From Allobosea sp. (GTDB taxonomy: Bacteria; Pseudomonadota; Alphaproteobacteria; Rhizobiales; Beijerinckiaceae), in assembly GCA_024231975.1 (NCBI GenBank), contig JAAEQB010000084.1, forward strand, positions 1-20,268: DNA of 20,268 bases. The letters run 5' to 3'. A model generated the notes under the pieces. That model had not been told where the DNA came from. It saw nothing but the letters and a program-made list of their open reading frames with translations, and searched no databases. A program made the translations under genes and the position numbers. Below are positions 1-6,733 of the stretch, piece after piece (within the stretch, counting starts at the first letter, position 1; every line of letters starts with the position of its first letter).

Positions 1-70
1 CCGCAACCGACCACCGGCGACGCCGCTCAGGCCCGGTCAGGACCTCAACCTTCGGATAAGAACCAGTCAT
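1..70 (-). CDS. Transposase OrfA, N-terminal 23 codons only (partial)
   Basis: The ATG at 68-70 (minus strand) opens a frame that runs off the left edge. Its 23 residues include VEVLTGPERRRRWSVA, which matches the start of the helix-turn-helix OrfA of IS2-like IS3-family elements; the accessory protein TnpA of IS66 elements begins in a similar way. The upstream terminal sequence and hairpin favour the IS2-like reading. OrfA binds the element ends and is normally fused by -1 frameshifting to the OrfB integrase. Nothing downstream of residue 23 can be seen, so intactness cannot be judged. Confidence 0.7.
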   Translation of the reverse strand, partial: MTGSYPKVEVLTGPERRRRWSVA

Positions 71-139
71 AGACACGACATTACTCCCAACCCTTATTTT
101 AAGGGTGAGACCTGTCCGGGGAATTCGGGGGCCGTTTCA
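1..139 (-). mobile_element. End of an IS2-like (IS3 family) insertion sequence, cut by the window edge
   Basis: Read on the minus strand from position 139 the sequence begins TGAAACGGCCCCCGAAT and continues into a short leader before a transposase start codon at 70. From memory, IS2 has a similar terminal block (GGCCCCC then GAAT), followed by a small AT-rich hairpin and then OrfA. Here a perfect hairpin, ACCCTTA-TTT-TAAGGGT, sits at 90-106, the equivalent place. The outer boundary at 139 is inferred from the TG..CA-type end; the other end and any target duplication lie outside the window, so whether the copy is intact is unknown. It lies about 350 bp beyond the 3' end of the CoA-transferase operon. 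Confidence 0.7.
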
Positions 140-489
140 GCACGCTTGTCGTCATGACTGATGCAGCTGCCAGACCATGAGCCAATCTCGACGACGCTGG
201 ATGACGATAGGATGGCGATCTCCGTGCGAACAGATGCGCCGCCACGACAGTTGTGAACAGCCGTTCACAGCCGGGTGTTTGAGACGATCTTGATATCGCG
301 GGGCAGGACGAAGTGCGCCAGGCTCCTCATAGCCTGTCCCTCAAGAGACTACGCTAGGGAAGGACCACTCTTGAGGGACAGGCCGATGAGTGTGAAGCGA
401 ACGTCCGCTTCCCGGCAAAGCTCGACGTCTGCAGTGGGCGCATGGCGACGGCTCGGAGCCAACGCCGCCGGCATGACCGAAGCAGCGCG
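140..489. other. Gene-free gap between the IS end and the CoA-transferase operon
   Basis: No convincing coding region is present in these 350 bases. The longer open frames crossing it are the non-coding strand of the CoA-transferase and lack its codon bias. The gap holds a 7-4-7 perfect dyad (TGTGAAC-AGCC-GTTCACA, 252-269) and the long inverted repeat listed at 326-390. Together with the adjacent IS end it may be debris from earlier insertions, but no transposase remnant is recognisable. Confidence 0.6.
326..390. repeat. Long inverted repeat, 16-bp perfect arms with a 20-nt loop
   Basis: GCCTGTCCCTCAAGAG (332-347) is the exact reverse complement of CTCTTGAGGGACAGGC (368-383). Beyond a small bulge the pairing continues with CTCAT (326-330) against ATGAG (386-390). 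There is no T-run on either side, so it is not a standard Rho-independent terminator. It lies about 100 bp past the stop codon of the minus-strand CoA-transferase and could stabilise or end that transcript. The length and perfection of the arms also suit the end of a mobile or miniature element. Function is not decided by the sequence. Confidence 0.7.
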
Positions 490-1701
490 TCAGCCGGCCG
501 CCGACTCGCTCGTCAGGACGTTCGCGCTCTGCATATCGGCGATCTCCTCTTCCGGGATGCCGAGTTCGCGAGCGATTTCGACATTGTGCTGACCAAGCAG
601 CGGCGCGACCCGTTGGGGCGTCGTGTCACAGTCGGAGAACCGGAACGGCAGATTGGGAAGCCTGACTTTGCCGAGCACCGGATGGCTTTGCTCGAGCATC
701 ATGTTCCGGGCCGCGACTTGCGGATCCGCGAGCACCTGGTCGATCGTCTGCACGGGCGCAGCGGGAACGGACGAGGCGTCGAGAGCCGCAAGACACTCCC
801 GGGCTGCGCGCGCCGAACTCCATGCCTTCACGAGCGCGGTCGCCTCCCGGTAATGCGTCGCACGACCGGCGGGCGTCGCGAACTTCGGGTCGAGCGCCGC
901 GCCGCCGATCAGGCTCGCCAGTCGTGCCCAGGCGTCGTCGACCTGGGCGGCGATCACAATATAACCGTCCGAGCTCGGGAAGACGCCATAGATCGGCGTT
1001 TCCGGCGAATCCGAGCCGGTGCGCTTGGGGAGCTCTTCGCCATCGGAGAAGGTGTAGCGCTGCACGGCATAATCATGGATCGAGATCATGCAGTCGTAGA
1101 GTGCGAGGTCGATATGCTGTCCCCTGCCTGTCGCGACTCGGCCCAGCAGGGCGGCGCAGACCGCGGCGACGCCGTGCATGCCGGCATACATGTCGGCGAT
1201 CGGAATGCGCAGCAAAGGCGGCGGCTCTCCGTCCGTGCCGAGCTGCGCCATGGCGCCTGATTTCGCCTCGGCGATCAGGCCGAAGCCGGGCCTTGCGGCA
1301 TCCGGCCCGGTATGCCCGTAAGCGGATACCGAGCAATAGACCAGCCGAGGATTGCGCGCCGACAGAGCCGCATAGCCGAGGCCGAGCTTTTCGAGCGCAC
1401 CTGGACGATAGTTTTCGACGAAGACGTCGGCCGTCTCGACCAGCTTCATCATCATGTCGAAGCCGCGTCGGTCCTTCATGTCGACGCAGATGCCGCGTTT
1501 GCCCATGTTCTGCTGCAGGAAGTATCCCGACTGCCCGTCCTTGAAATAGCCGTGCGCACGGCCGGCATCGCCGCCGCCAGGGCGCTCGACCTTAATGACG
1601 TCGGCACCCATCGCCGCCAGGCAACGCGACATGTGCGGCCCTGCCAGGAAATGGCTGTAGTCGATCACGCGGATCCCGCTCAGCGGCAGAGTCTGGCGCA
1701 T
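490..1701 (-). CDS. Class III (CaiB/BaiF/Frc family) CoA-transferase
   Basis: 403 residues, the usual length for the family, which moves CoA between carboxylic acids through an aspartyl-CoA thioester. Visible family features are the N-terminal Rossmann-like start (LSGIRVIDYSHFLAGPHMSR), the block GKRGICVDMKDRRG (67-80), FVENYRPGALEKLGLGY (94-110), and the catalytic aspartate, most likely D170 in IPIADMYAGMHG. It is the last gene of the minus-strand operon; its ATG at 1701 follows the MaoC stop by one base, so translation is probably coupled. It would activate the acid handled by the neighbouring MaoC and crotonase enzymes. The acceptor acid and CoA donor cannot be read from the sequence. Formyl-CoA transferase proper is unlikely, since no oxalyl-CoA decarboxylase is nearby. 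Confidence 0.93.
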   Translation of the reverse strand: MRQTLPLSGIRVIDYSHFLAGPHMSRCLAAMGADVIKVERPGGGDAGRAHGYFKDGQSGYFLQQNMGKRGICVDMKDRRGFDMMMKLVETADVFVENYRPGALEKLGLGYAALSARNPRLVYCSVSAYGHTGPDAARPGFGLIAEAKSGAMAQLGTDGEPPPLLRIPIADMYAGMHGVAAVCAALLGRVATGRGQHIDLALYDCMISIHDYAVQRYTFSDGEELPKRTGSDSPETPIYGVFPSSDGYIVIAAQVDDAWARLASLIGGAALDPKFATPAGRATHYREATALVKAWSSARAARECLAALDASSVPAAPVQTIDQVLADPQVAARNMMLEQSHPVLGKVRLPNLPFRFSDCDTTPQRVAPLLGQHNVEIARELGIPEEEIADMQSANVLTSESAAG

Positions 1702-1702
1702 C

Positions 1703-2176
1703 TCAGGCCTCCGGCCGCTTCAGGATCATCAGCTTGTGCTCGCCGGTCTGCACGATCTCACCGTTCTGATTGATGAGATCGGACACGATCGACAGAATTC
1801 CCCAGCCGGGCTTGCGGGTCTCGCGCATGGTCGCGACGCGATACTTCACATGGATCGTGTCGCCGGCGCGGATGGGCAGCTTGAAATCCCAGTTCCAGCC
1901 GAGCGAAGCACCCGGCGGGAACTGCAGCGAACCACGCGTCTTCAGGCCATCCGCCAGCGACAGGCCGAACAGTCCATGGGCGACGATGCCGCCGAAATGC
2001 GAAGCCTTGGCGAACGCCTCGTCGACATGCACGGGCGTATGGTCGCCGGTCAGGTCGGCATACACCCTGATCATCTCCTTGGTCACCGTGACTTCGGGCG
2101 TGATGCCTTCATCGCCCACCTCGACCTCGTCATAGTAGCGTTCATGCGCCTTTTTCGGCGGGCTCTTGGCGTCCAT
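1703..2176 (-). CDS. MaoC-family (hot-dog) acyl-CoA hydratase/dehydratase
   Basis: 157 residues with the single hot-dog domain of R-specific enoyl-CoA hydratases. The hydratase motif is clear: DLTGDHTPVHVDEAFA, with the likely catalytic pair D45 and H50, followed by GGIVAHGLFG (62-71). Such proteins add water across the double bond of an acyl-CoA. The start at 2176 was chosen because the open frame continues upstream only as out-of-frame sequence of the VOC gene, and the ATG follows the VOC stop by 8 bases. Co-transcription with a class III CoA-transferase recalls itaconate/mesaconate-type routes (CoA transfer then hydration), but the lyase those routes need is absent here, so the substrate remains open. 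Confidence 0.9.
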   Translation of the reverse strand: MDAKSPPKKAHERYYDEVEVGDEGITPEVTVTKEMIRVYADLTGDHTPVHVDEAFAKASHFGGIVAHGLFGLSLADGLKTRGSLQFPPGASLGWNWDFKLPIRAGDTIHVKYRVATMRETRKPGWGILSIVSDLINQNGEIVQTGEHKLMILKRPEA

Positions 2177-2184
2177 TGCTGACC

Positions 2185-2553
2185 TCAAAGCGTGGAGTAG
2201 ACGGCGGGCGCCTCGGGGCCGGCCGGTAGAAGCTCGACGACGAAGCCATCGGGCAGCTTGAGCCAATGGCTTCCGCGGGGATCTGTGGTCACGCCGGCAA
2301 AGGCATGGGCGGCCGCGATCGCCGCCTCGACGTCGCGGCACCGGATTCCGACATGATCGGCATGGCCTCGCGCGCCGTCGAAATCCGAAGCGGCGATCAA
2401 CTGCATGCCGCCGATCCAGACCTGCTTCGGCTCGGCGCTGTCGCCGTCGACCTGCCGGACCGTCCATCCGAAGATGGCCTCGAAGAAGCGGACATGCCAG
2501 GCAAGATCGCGAACGCGAATGGCGACATGTTCGAGATAGGCCTGTGTCGTCAT
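2185..2553 (-). CDS. VOC (glyoxalase/bleomycin-resistance fold) family protein
   Basis: 122 residues forming one vicinal-oxygen-chelate unit made of two beta-alpha-beta-beta-beta modules: LEHVAIRVRDLAWHVRFFEAIFGW at the start and HADHVGIRCRDVEAAIAAAH from about residue 64, ending in the typical strand LKLPDGFVVELLPAG. Candidate metal ligands are H9, H67 and E108. The ATG at 2553 overlaps the stop of the upstream reductase (ATGA). The family includes epimerases, glyoxalases, lyases and dioxygenases; with acyl-CoA enzymes around it, a role such as an acyl-CoA epimerase is possible but unproven. At about 120 residues it is a compact member that would need to dimerise to form active sites. Confidence 0.88.
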   Translation of the reverse strand: MTTQAYLEHVAIRVRDLAWHVRFFEAIFGWTVRQVDGDSAEPKQVWIGGMQLIAASDFDGARGHADHVGIRCRDVEAAIAAAHAFAGVTTDPRGSHWLKLPDGFVVELLPAGPEAPAVYSTL

Positions 2554-3497
2554 GCGGCGACCGCCTGTGCCGAGATACCCGTTTTCGTCTCGACTCCCTT
2601 GACCAGCGCGACCAGCGTTGCGTTCACCGGGGTCGGAACGCCCATCCGGCGCCCTTCCCGGACGACTGCGCCGTTGATGAAGTCGATCTCGGTCCGTCGG
2701 CCCTTTTCGAGACTTTGCAGCATCGAGGTCTTGAACTCCGGCGGCAGGCCCGACGAGGCTTTTTTCCAGGGCGCGTGAGGATCGCTCGTCGCCAGCCGGA
2801 TTCCGGCTGCCTGCGCCACCGCCATCGCCTCCGCGACTGCAGCGACAGCGGTCTCCTCGATCTCGGGCAGCTGGTAGAGCTGGCCATAGGTCAGGCCGGT
2901 CACCGCCGCGAGCGCCCCTGTCGCGACATTGACGAGCAGCTTGTCCCAGATCACCGCCCGGATCTCGGCGCTGACATGCGTCTCCAGGCCGGACTCGGTC
3001 AGCGTCCGCGCAAGAGCGGCCGCGCGTGGCGTGACCACGCCGTCCATCTCGCCGATGATGGTCTCCTTGCCAGTGACGCCGCAGAGCACATGGCCCGGCC
3101 CCAGCATGACGCCCCCGGCATAGGTTCTGCCGCCCAGCACATGCCGCCGGCCCAGGATCGACGCCAGCAGTTCCTCCTGACCGACGCCGTTCTGGAGAGA
3201 GATCACCAGCGTATCCGGTCCGACGATGCTGCGGGCAGCCGCGACCGCAGCCTCGGTATCGGGAGATTTGACGAGGACGACGACGAGGTCGACGGGCGCC
3301 ATCCCGGCGGTCTCGGTGACGGCAGCCAGATGCACGACCCGATCGTGGCCATCGCTCCTCAGGACCAGCCCGTGCCTGCAGATCGCATCGACATGCCCGC
3401 GATTGCGGTTGACGAGCGTGACCTCGTGCCCGGCCTCGGCGAGCGTCCCTCCGATAGCGGAACCCAGAGCTCCCGCGCCAAGGATGCAGATCCGCAC
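2550..3497 (-). CDS. Ketopantoate reductase (PanE/ApbA) family 2-oxoacid reductase
   Basis: 315 residues. The N-terminal Rossmann motif GAGALGSAIGGTLAEAGHEV (7-26) binds NADP(H). The C-terminal helical domain shows WDKLLVNVATG, with the family's catalytic lysine at K186 and N190, and SMLQSLEKGRRTEID, with S258 and E270. The second asparagine of the usual K-x3-N-x3-N pattern is glycine here (G194). A catabolic reductase or dehydrogenase of another 2-oxo or 2-hydroxy acid is therefore more likely than pantothenate synthesis, also given the operon. The start is GTG at 3497, with GGGAAGG about 10 bases upstream. It is the first gene of the minus-strand operon, divergent from lysR. Confidence 0.88.
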   Translation of the reverse strand: MRICILGAGALGSAIGGTLAEAGHEVTLVNRNRGHVDAICRHGLVLRSDGHDRVVHLAAVTETAGMAPVDLVVVLVKSPDTEAAVAAARSIVGPDTLVISLQNGVGQEELLASILGRRHVLGGRTYAGGVMLGPGHVLCGVTGKETIIGEMDGVVTPRAAALARTLTESGLETHVSAEIRAVIWDKLLVNVATGALAAVTGLTYGQLYQLPEIEETAVAAVAEAMAVAQAAGIRLATSDPHAPWKKASSGLPPEFKTSMLQSLEKGRRTEIDFINGAVVREGRRMGVPTPVNATLVALVKGVETKTGISAQAVAA

Positions 3498-3557
3498 TGT
3501 CTGTCAACCTTCCCGAACGATCCGATCGCGAAAGGGCTATGACCTCGGCAGTGAGGT

Positions 3558-3600
3558 GTCTATGTAATGGAGAAAATCATCATCATAGTTTTTTTCAATG
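3558..3600 (-). promoter_or_regulatory. Candidate LysR operator, copy 1 (in front of the reductase operon and overlapping the lysR start)
   Basis: Read on the minus strand this 43-nt stretch aligns without gaps to 4519-4561 on the plus strand, with 32 of 43 bases identical. The best conserved parts are CATTG at one end, an ATGAT-rich centre, and CATTRCATAGAC at the other end. Each copy points towards the operon it precedes. LysR proteins usually bind such sites between divergent genes and autoregulate, and this copy covers the lysR start codon. Binding is inferred from placement and repetition only. Confidence 0.5.
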
Positions 3601-4518
3601 AGCCAGAACGACCTTGATCTTCTCGACCTCCGGCTTCTGCGCCTGTTCGATGCGATCCACGCCACCAGCAGCATTACCAAGGCCGCGGATGCGCTCGACC
3701 TGTCTCAGCCCACCGTCAGCATCGGCCTGGGCAAGCTCCGGCGTCATTTCGGCGATCCGCTCTTCGTGCGGACGCCGGAAGGCATGTTGGCGACACCGCT
3801 TGCGGACGGCCTGATCGTCGCGGTCCGCGACGCACTCCAGGCGCTGCGCCAGGTTTCGGAATTGCGGAACGCGTTCGACGCCGGGACCTCCTCCCGCTCG
3901 TTCGTCATCGCGATGACCGACGCAAGTCACATCACCCTGCTTCCCGAACTCCTTACGGCAGTCTGGGAGATCGCGCCCGGGATTCGGCTGGAGGTCACGC
4001 GGATCGACGATCGGTTGTCGGCCTCCCTGCAATCCGGCGATGTCGACTTGGCACTGGGATTGATCCCGAGCCTCGAAAACGGCTTCTATCAGCAGAAGCT
4101 ATTCGAGCAGGACTGGATCTGCCTCGCGCGCCAGGGCCATCCGCAGCTGGCGCAGGGGCTGTCGCTGCGCACCTATCAGGCGGCGGCCCATATCGGCATC
4201 GTCTACGGAACTGGGCAGCTGCTGCTCGAGAAAGCACTCGATGTGCACGGCATCGATCGCCGGATCGTCCTGCGTCTTCCCGGATTCCTGGGGCTCTCGT
4301 CGATCCTCGCGGGCAGCGACTTGATCGCGACCCTGCCCCGCCATATCGGCGCCACGCTCGCCAAGCTCGGCGGCCTTGCCGTTCACGAATGCCCGTTTGC
4401 CATCGACGGCTTTTTCGTCAAGCAGCATTGGCACGCCCGCTACCACAGGGATCCGGCGAACCAATGGCTCAGGACCCTGTGCGCGCGGGTGTTCGCCAGG
4501 CAGCCGGAGCGGAGCTGA
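3598..4518 (+). CDS. LysR-family transcriptional regulator
   Basis: 306 residues, typical length. The winged helix-turn-helix spans about residues 6-65, with the recognition helix in SITKAADALDLSQPTVSIGL and the family block LRRHFGDPLFVRTPEGMLATPLA (47-69). The rest is the periplasmic-binding-protein-like effector domain. It resembles the NodD/PcpR-like LysR branch in its first 70 residues. Nothing resembling a Shine-Dalgarno sequence lies before the ATG at 3598 (the preceding bases are a T-run), and an in-frame ATG at 3562 is followed at once by a stop; translation may be leaderless. It sits between the reductase/CoA-transferase operon and the Liv transporter operon and probably controls both in response to the transported acid. 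Confidence 0.93.
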   Translation: MSQNDLDLLDLRLLRLFDAIHATSSITKAADALDLSQPTVSIGLGKLRRHFGDPLFVRTPEGMLATPLADGLIVAVRDALQALRQVSELRNAFDAGTSSRSFVIAMTDASHITLLPELLTAVWEIAPGIRLEVTRIDDRLSASLQSGDVDLALGLIPSLENGFYQQKLFEQDWICLARQGHPQLAQGLSLRTYQAAAHIGIVYGTGQLLLEKALDVHGIDRRIVLRLPGFLGLSSILAGSDLIATLPRHIGATLAKLGGLAVHECPFAIDGFFVKQHWHARYHRDPANQWLRTLCARVFARQPERS

Positions 4519-4543
4519 CATTGATGATTTCAATGATTATCAT
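4515..4543 (+). promoter_or_regulatory. Candidate promoter of the Liv transporter operon
   Basis: CTGACA (4515-4520), 17 bases, then TATCAT (4538-4543): each box matches the sigma-70 consensus at five of six positions with ideal spacing. The -35 box overlaps the lysR stop codon. The -10 box falls inside the dyad CAATGAT-T-ATCATTG (4531-4545), so a bound regulator would directly affect polymerase. Predicted by eye only. Confidence 0.5.
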
Positions 4544-4561
4544 TGTCTTCATTGCATAGAC
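4519..4561 (+). promoter_or_regulatory. Candidate LysR operator, copy 2 (in front of the Liv transporter operon)
   Basis: This is the second copy of the 43-nt element found in inverted orientation at 3558-3600. It contains a perfect 7-1-7 dyad, CAATGAT-T-ATCATTG (4531-4545), and ends CATTGCATAGAC (the other copy ends CATTACATAGAC). It lies directly after the lysR stop codon and about 100 bases before the binding-protein gene, so the transporter operon probably responds to the same regulator as the CoA-transferase operon. Confidence 0.5.
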
Positions 4562-4657
4562 AGGGCGGTGACGCGCCCCGCTATTACCCTGAGAACGTCC
4601 AGTCGACACAGGCGGCATCGCCAGTTCCTGTCGGCGAGAGACCAAGGGGAGGGCTCC

Positions 4658-5800
4658 ATGACTCTGCGCAACCTGATGCTGTCGTCGCTGTCAATCGCCG
4701 CCATCGCAGCCTTCGCCGACCAGGCGCAGGCGCAGGTCAAGATCGCCTGCGTCAGCGAGCTTTCCGGCCCCGGGGCGACCGTCGGGGTCAATTTCCGCAA
4801 CGGGGCGAACCTCGCGATCGACGAGATCAACGCCGCCGGGGGGCTGCTCGGCCAGAAGATCGAAATGAACTGCGCCGACAGCCAGACGAATCCCGGCGTC
4901 GCGCGCGGCCTCGTGCAGAAGGCCTTGGACGCAAATCCCTATGCGGTGCTCGGTCCGGTCTATTCGGGCTCGATCAAGGTCACCGCCCAGCTCACCTCGG
5001 AGTCGGGCGTTACCAACGTCATCGGCGGCGAGGCAGCCGAGCTGACGCAGATGGGGCTGAAGACGCTGATCAGGACGTCGTTCGGCCAGCAGATCTCCAT
5101 GCCGAAACTCGCAGCTTACATGGCGGACGATCTCAAGGCGAAGAATGTCGCAGTCATCTGGGTCAACAACGATTTCGGCAAGGGCGGCCGCGACGGCATC
5201 ACCAAGGAGCTCAAGGCGCGCGGCGTGAAGATCAGCGCCGACATCTCGACGGAAGCGGCGCAGGTCGATTTCGCGGCGGATGTCGCCAAGCTCAAGCAGG
5301 CCGAGGTCGACGCCGTGTTCATCTACCTGCATGAGGAGGAAAGCGCCCGCATCCTCAAGGAAATCCAGAAACAGGGGATCAGGAAGCCCTTGATCGGCGA
5401 AACGACGCTGCTCAACCAGAAGGTGATCGAACTCGCCGGCGATGCCGCCAATGGCGTTCGCGGCCATGTCGGTCTGACGGCCGACGCGCCGATCCCCTCG
5501 ATCGAAGCCTATCGGCGCAAGTTCATGGCGAAGTACAACTACGTGCCGGACCACAATTCGATGAAGGGCTATCTCGGCATCTACACGATCAAGGCCGGCA
5601 CGCAGAAAATGGGCAAGCTCGACCCCAAGGGCCTGACCGCGGCGCTCAAGAGCTTGTCGGTCAAGGCCGTCGACGAGCCCGGCATGCTGATGGACGTCAG
5701 CATCGACCAGAACGGCGATCTCGATCGGATCGGCTTCCTCGCCGAGGTCCAGAACGGCACCACCGTCATCACCAAGACCCTTCCCGCGCTGAAGCCGTAG
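4658..5800 (+). CDS. Liv-type ABC transporter substrate-binding protein
   Basis: 380 residues. A Sec signal peptide (MTLRNLMLSSLSIAAIAAFA, cleavage probably after AQA at 23-25) precedes the mature start QVKIACVSELSGPGA. The body is a two-lobed periplasmic binding protein of the leucine/amide/urea class (PF13458-like): GANLAIDEINAAGGLLGQKI, then VLGPVYSGS and VIGGEAAELTQ. The start at 4658 is fixed by the signal peptide and a strong AGGGGAGG ribosome site just before it; the frame runs further upstream only as a lysR shadow. This protein captures the solute for the permeases that follow. Members import branched-chain amino acids but also aromatic and other organic acids; given the acyl-CoA enzymes nearby an acid is likelier than leucine, though this is inference. 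Confidence 0.93.
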   Translation: MTLRNLMLSSLSIAAIAAFADQAQAQVKIACVSELSGPGATVGVNFRNGANLAIDEINAAGGLLGQKIEMNCADSQTNPGVARGLVQKALDANPYAVLGPVYSGSIKVTAQLTSESGVTNVIGGEAAELTQMGLKTLIRTSFGQQISMPKLAAYMADDLKAKNVAVIWVNNDFGKGGRDGITKELKARGVKISADISTEAAQVDFAADVAKLKQAEVDAVFIYLHEEESARILKEIQKQGIRKPLIGETTLLNQKVIELAGDAANGVRGHVGLTADAPIPSIEAYRRKFMAKYNYVPDHNSMKGYLGIYTIKAGTQKMGKLDPKGLTAALKSLSVKAVDEPGMLMDVSIDQNGDLDRIGFLAEVQNGTTVITKTLPALKP

Positions 5801-5808
5801 CCCAGCCC

Positions 5809-5826
5809 GCGCCGCTCCGGCGGCGC
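5809..5826 (+). promoter_or_regulatory. GC-rich hairpin between binding-protein and permease genes
   Basis: GCGCCGC-TCCG-GCGGCGC forms a perfect 7-bp stem with a 4-base loop, 9 bases after the stop of the binding-protein gene and without a T-run. Hairpins at this position in ABC operons commonly protect the upstream message or dampen read-through, so that binding protein outnumbers permease. That role is inferred. Confidence 0.5.
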
Positions 5827-5857
5827 CTCGGTATCCCCCCGCTTCTCGAACGAGCCC

Positions 5858-6733
5858 ATGTCGACATTTTCAACCTTGATCGTCGGTGGGCTCGCCACCG
5901 GCGCGATCTACGCCGTCGTGGCGATCGGCTTCGCATTGCTCTGGCAGGCGTCCCAGACCATCAACTTCGCCCAGGGCGAGTTCGTCATGCTGCCGGCGTT
6001 CTTCGCGTTGATCGCGATGGGCATGGGCGCGCCTTATTGGCTGGCCGCGCTGGTGACGATCGGCATGTCTGTCGTGATCCTCGGCGCGATGTTCAAGCAG
6101 ATGCTCGTCGATCCCATGATCAAGCACGGCGTCCTACCCATGGCGATCGCCACGATGGCGCTTGCGATCTTCATGAAGGAAAGCGTCAAGGATCTCTACA
6201 GCGCCGAAGCCTACCCCTTTCCCTCGCTGGTTCCCGACAAGACCCTCGCCATTCTCGGCGCCAACATCTCCCTGCAGCACATCGGTATTATCGTCACCGC
6301 GATCGGCGCGATCATCGGCCTGACCCTGCTGCTGGAGCGCACCTCCATCGGACGACAGATGCAGGCGACGGCTCAGAACCCGACCGTGGCGCGGCTGCTC
6401 GGCATCCCGGTCCAGCGCATGATCCTGCTGACCTTCGTCATCAACGCGGTTCTCGTCTCGATCGCCTCGCTGCTGGTCACGCCGATCTATCTGGCGAAAT
6501 TCTCCAGCGGCGAGACGCTCGGTCTGGCGGCCTTCATCGCCGCCATCATCGGCGGGTTCAACCAGCTGCGCGGCGCCATCATCGGCGGCTTCCTGCTCGG
6601 CATCGTCGATAATCTGGCTGCCGCCTACATCTCCACCCAGTACCGCAGCGCGGTGCCGCTCTTCATCCTGATCGCCGTCATCCTGTTCCGCCCGCACGGG
6701 ATCGCCGGACGCAAGGAGGAGCGGACGGTATGA
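5858..6733 (+). CDS. Liv-type ABC transporter permease (LivH-like)
   Basis: 291 residues, almost wholly hydrophobic, with the LivH signature near the start (GLATGAIYAVVAIGFALLWQ, then TINFAQGEFVMLPAF) and the cytoplasmic coupling region around LERTSIGRQMQATAQNPTVA followed by LLGIPVQRM. The C-terminal half has the characteristic glycine-rich helices LAAFIAAIIGGFNQLRGAI and GGFLLGIVDNLAAAY. It forms the inner-membrane channel with the LivM-like protein, whose ATG overlaps its stop (ATGA). It follows the binding-protein gene after a 57-base gap holding a hairpin. The ribosome site before the ATG at 5858 is weak. Confidence 0.94.
   Translation: MSTFSTLIVGGLATGAIYAVVAIGFALLWQASQTINFAQGEFVMLPAFFALIAMGMGAPYWLAALVTIGMSVVILGAMFKQMLVDPMIKHGVLPMAIATMALAIFMKESVKDLYSAEAYPFPSLVPDKTLAILGANISLQHIGIIVTAIGAIIGLTLLLERTSIGRQMQATAQNPTVARLLGIPVQRMILLTFVINAVLVSIASLLVTPIYLAKFSSGETLGLAAFIAAIIGGFNQLRGAIIGGFLLGIVDNLAAAYISTQYRSAVPLFILIAVILFRPHGIAGRKEERTV

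Noticed and set aside
265..330. Minus-strand 21-codon frame beginning next to the long inverted repeat
   Set aside because: Too short to support, no recognised product, and no clear ribosome-binding site.
275..1260. Plus-strand open frames over the left gap and the CoA-transferase
   Set aside because: They are arginine/alanine-rich translations antisense to a well-supported CoA-transferase, a usual artefact of high-GC DNA, with no family resemblance.
2177..2467. N-terminal extension of the MaoC gene into the VOC region
   Set aside because: The added residues are low-complexity arginine-rich shadow of the VOC gene; the ATG at 2176 gives a standard MaoC protein.
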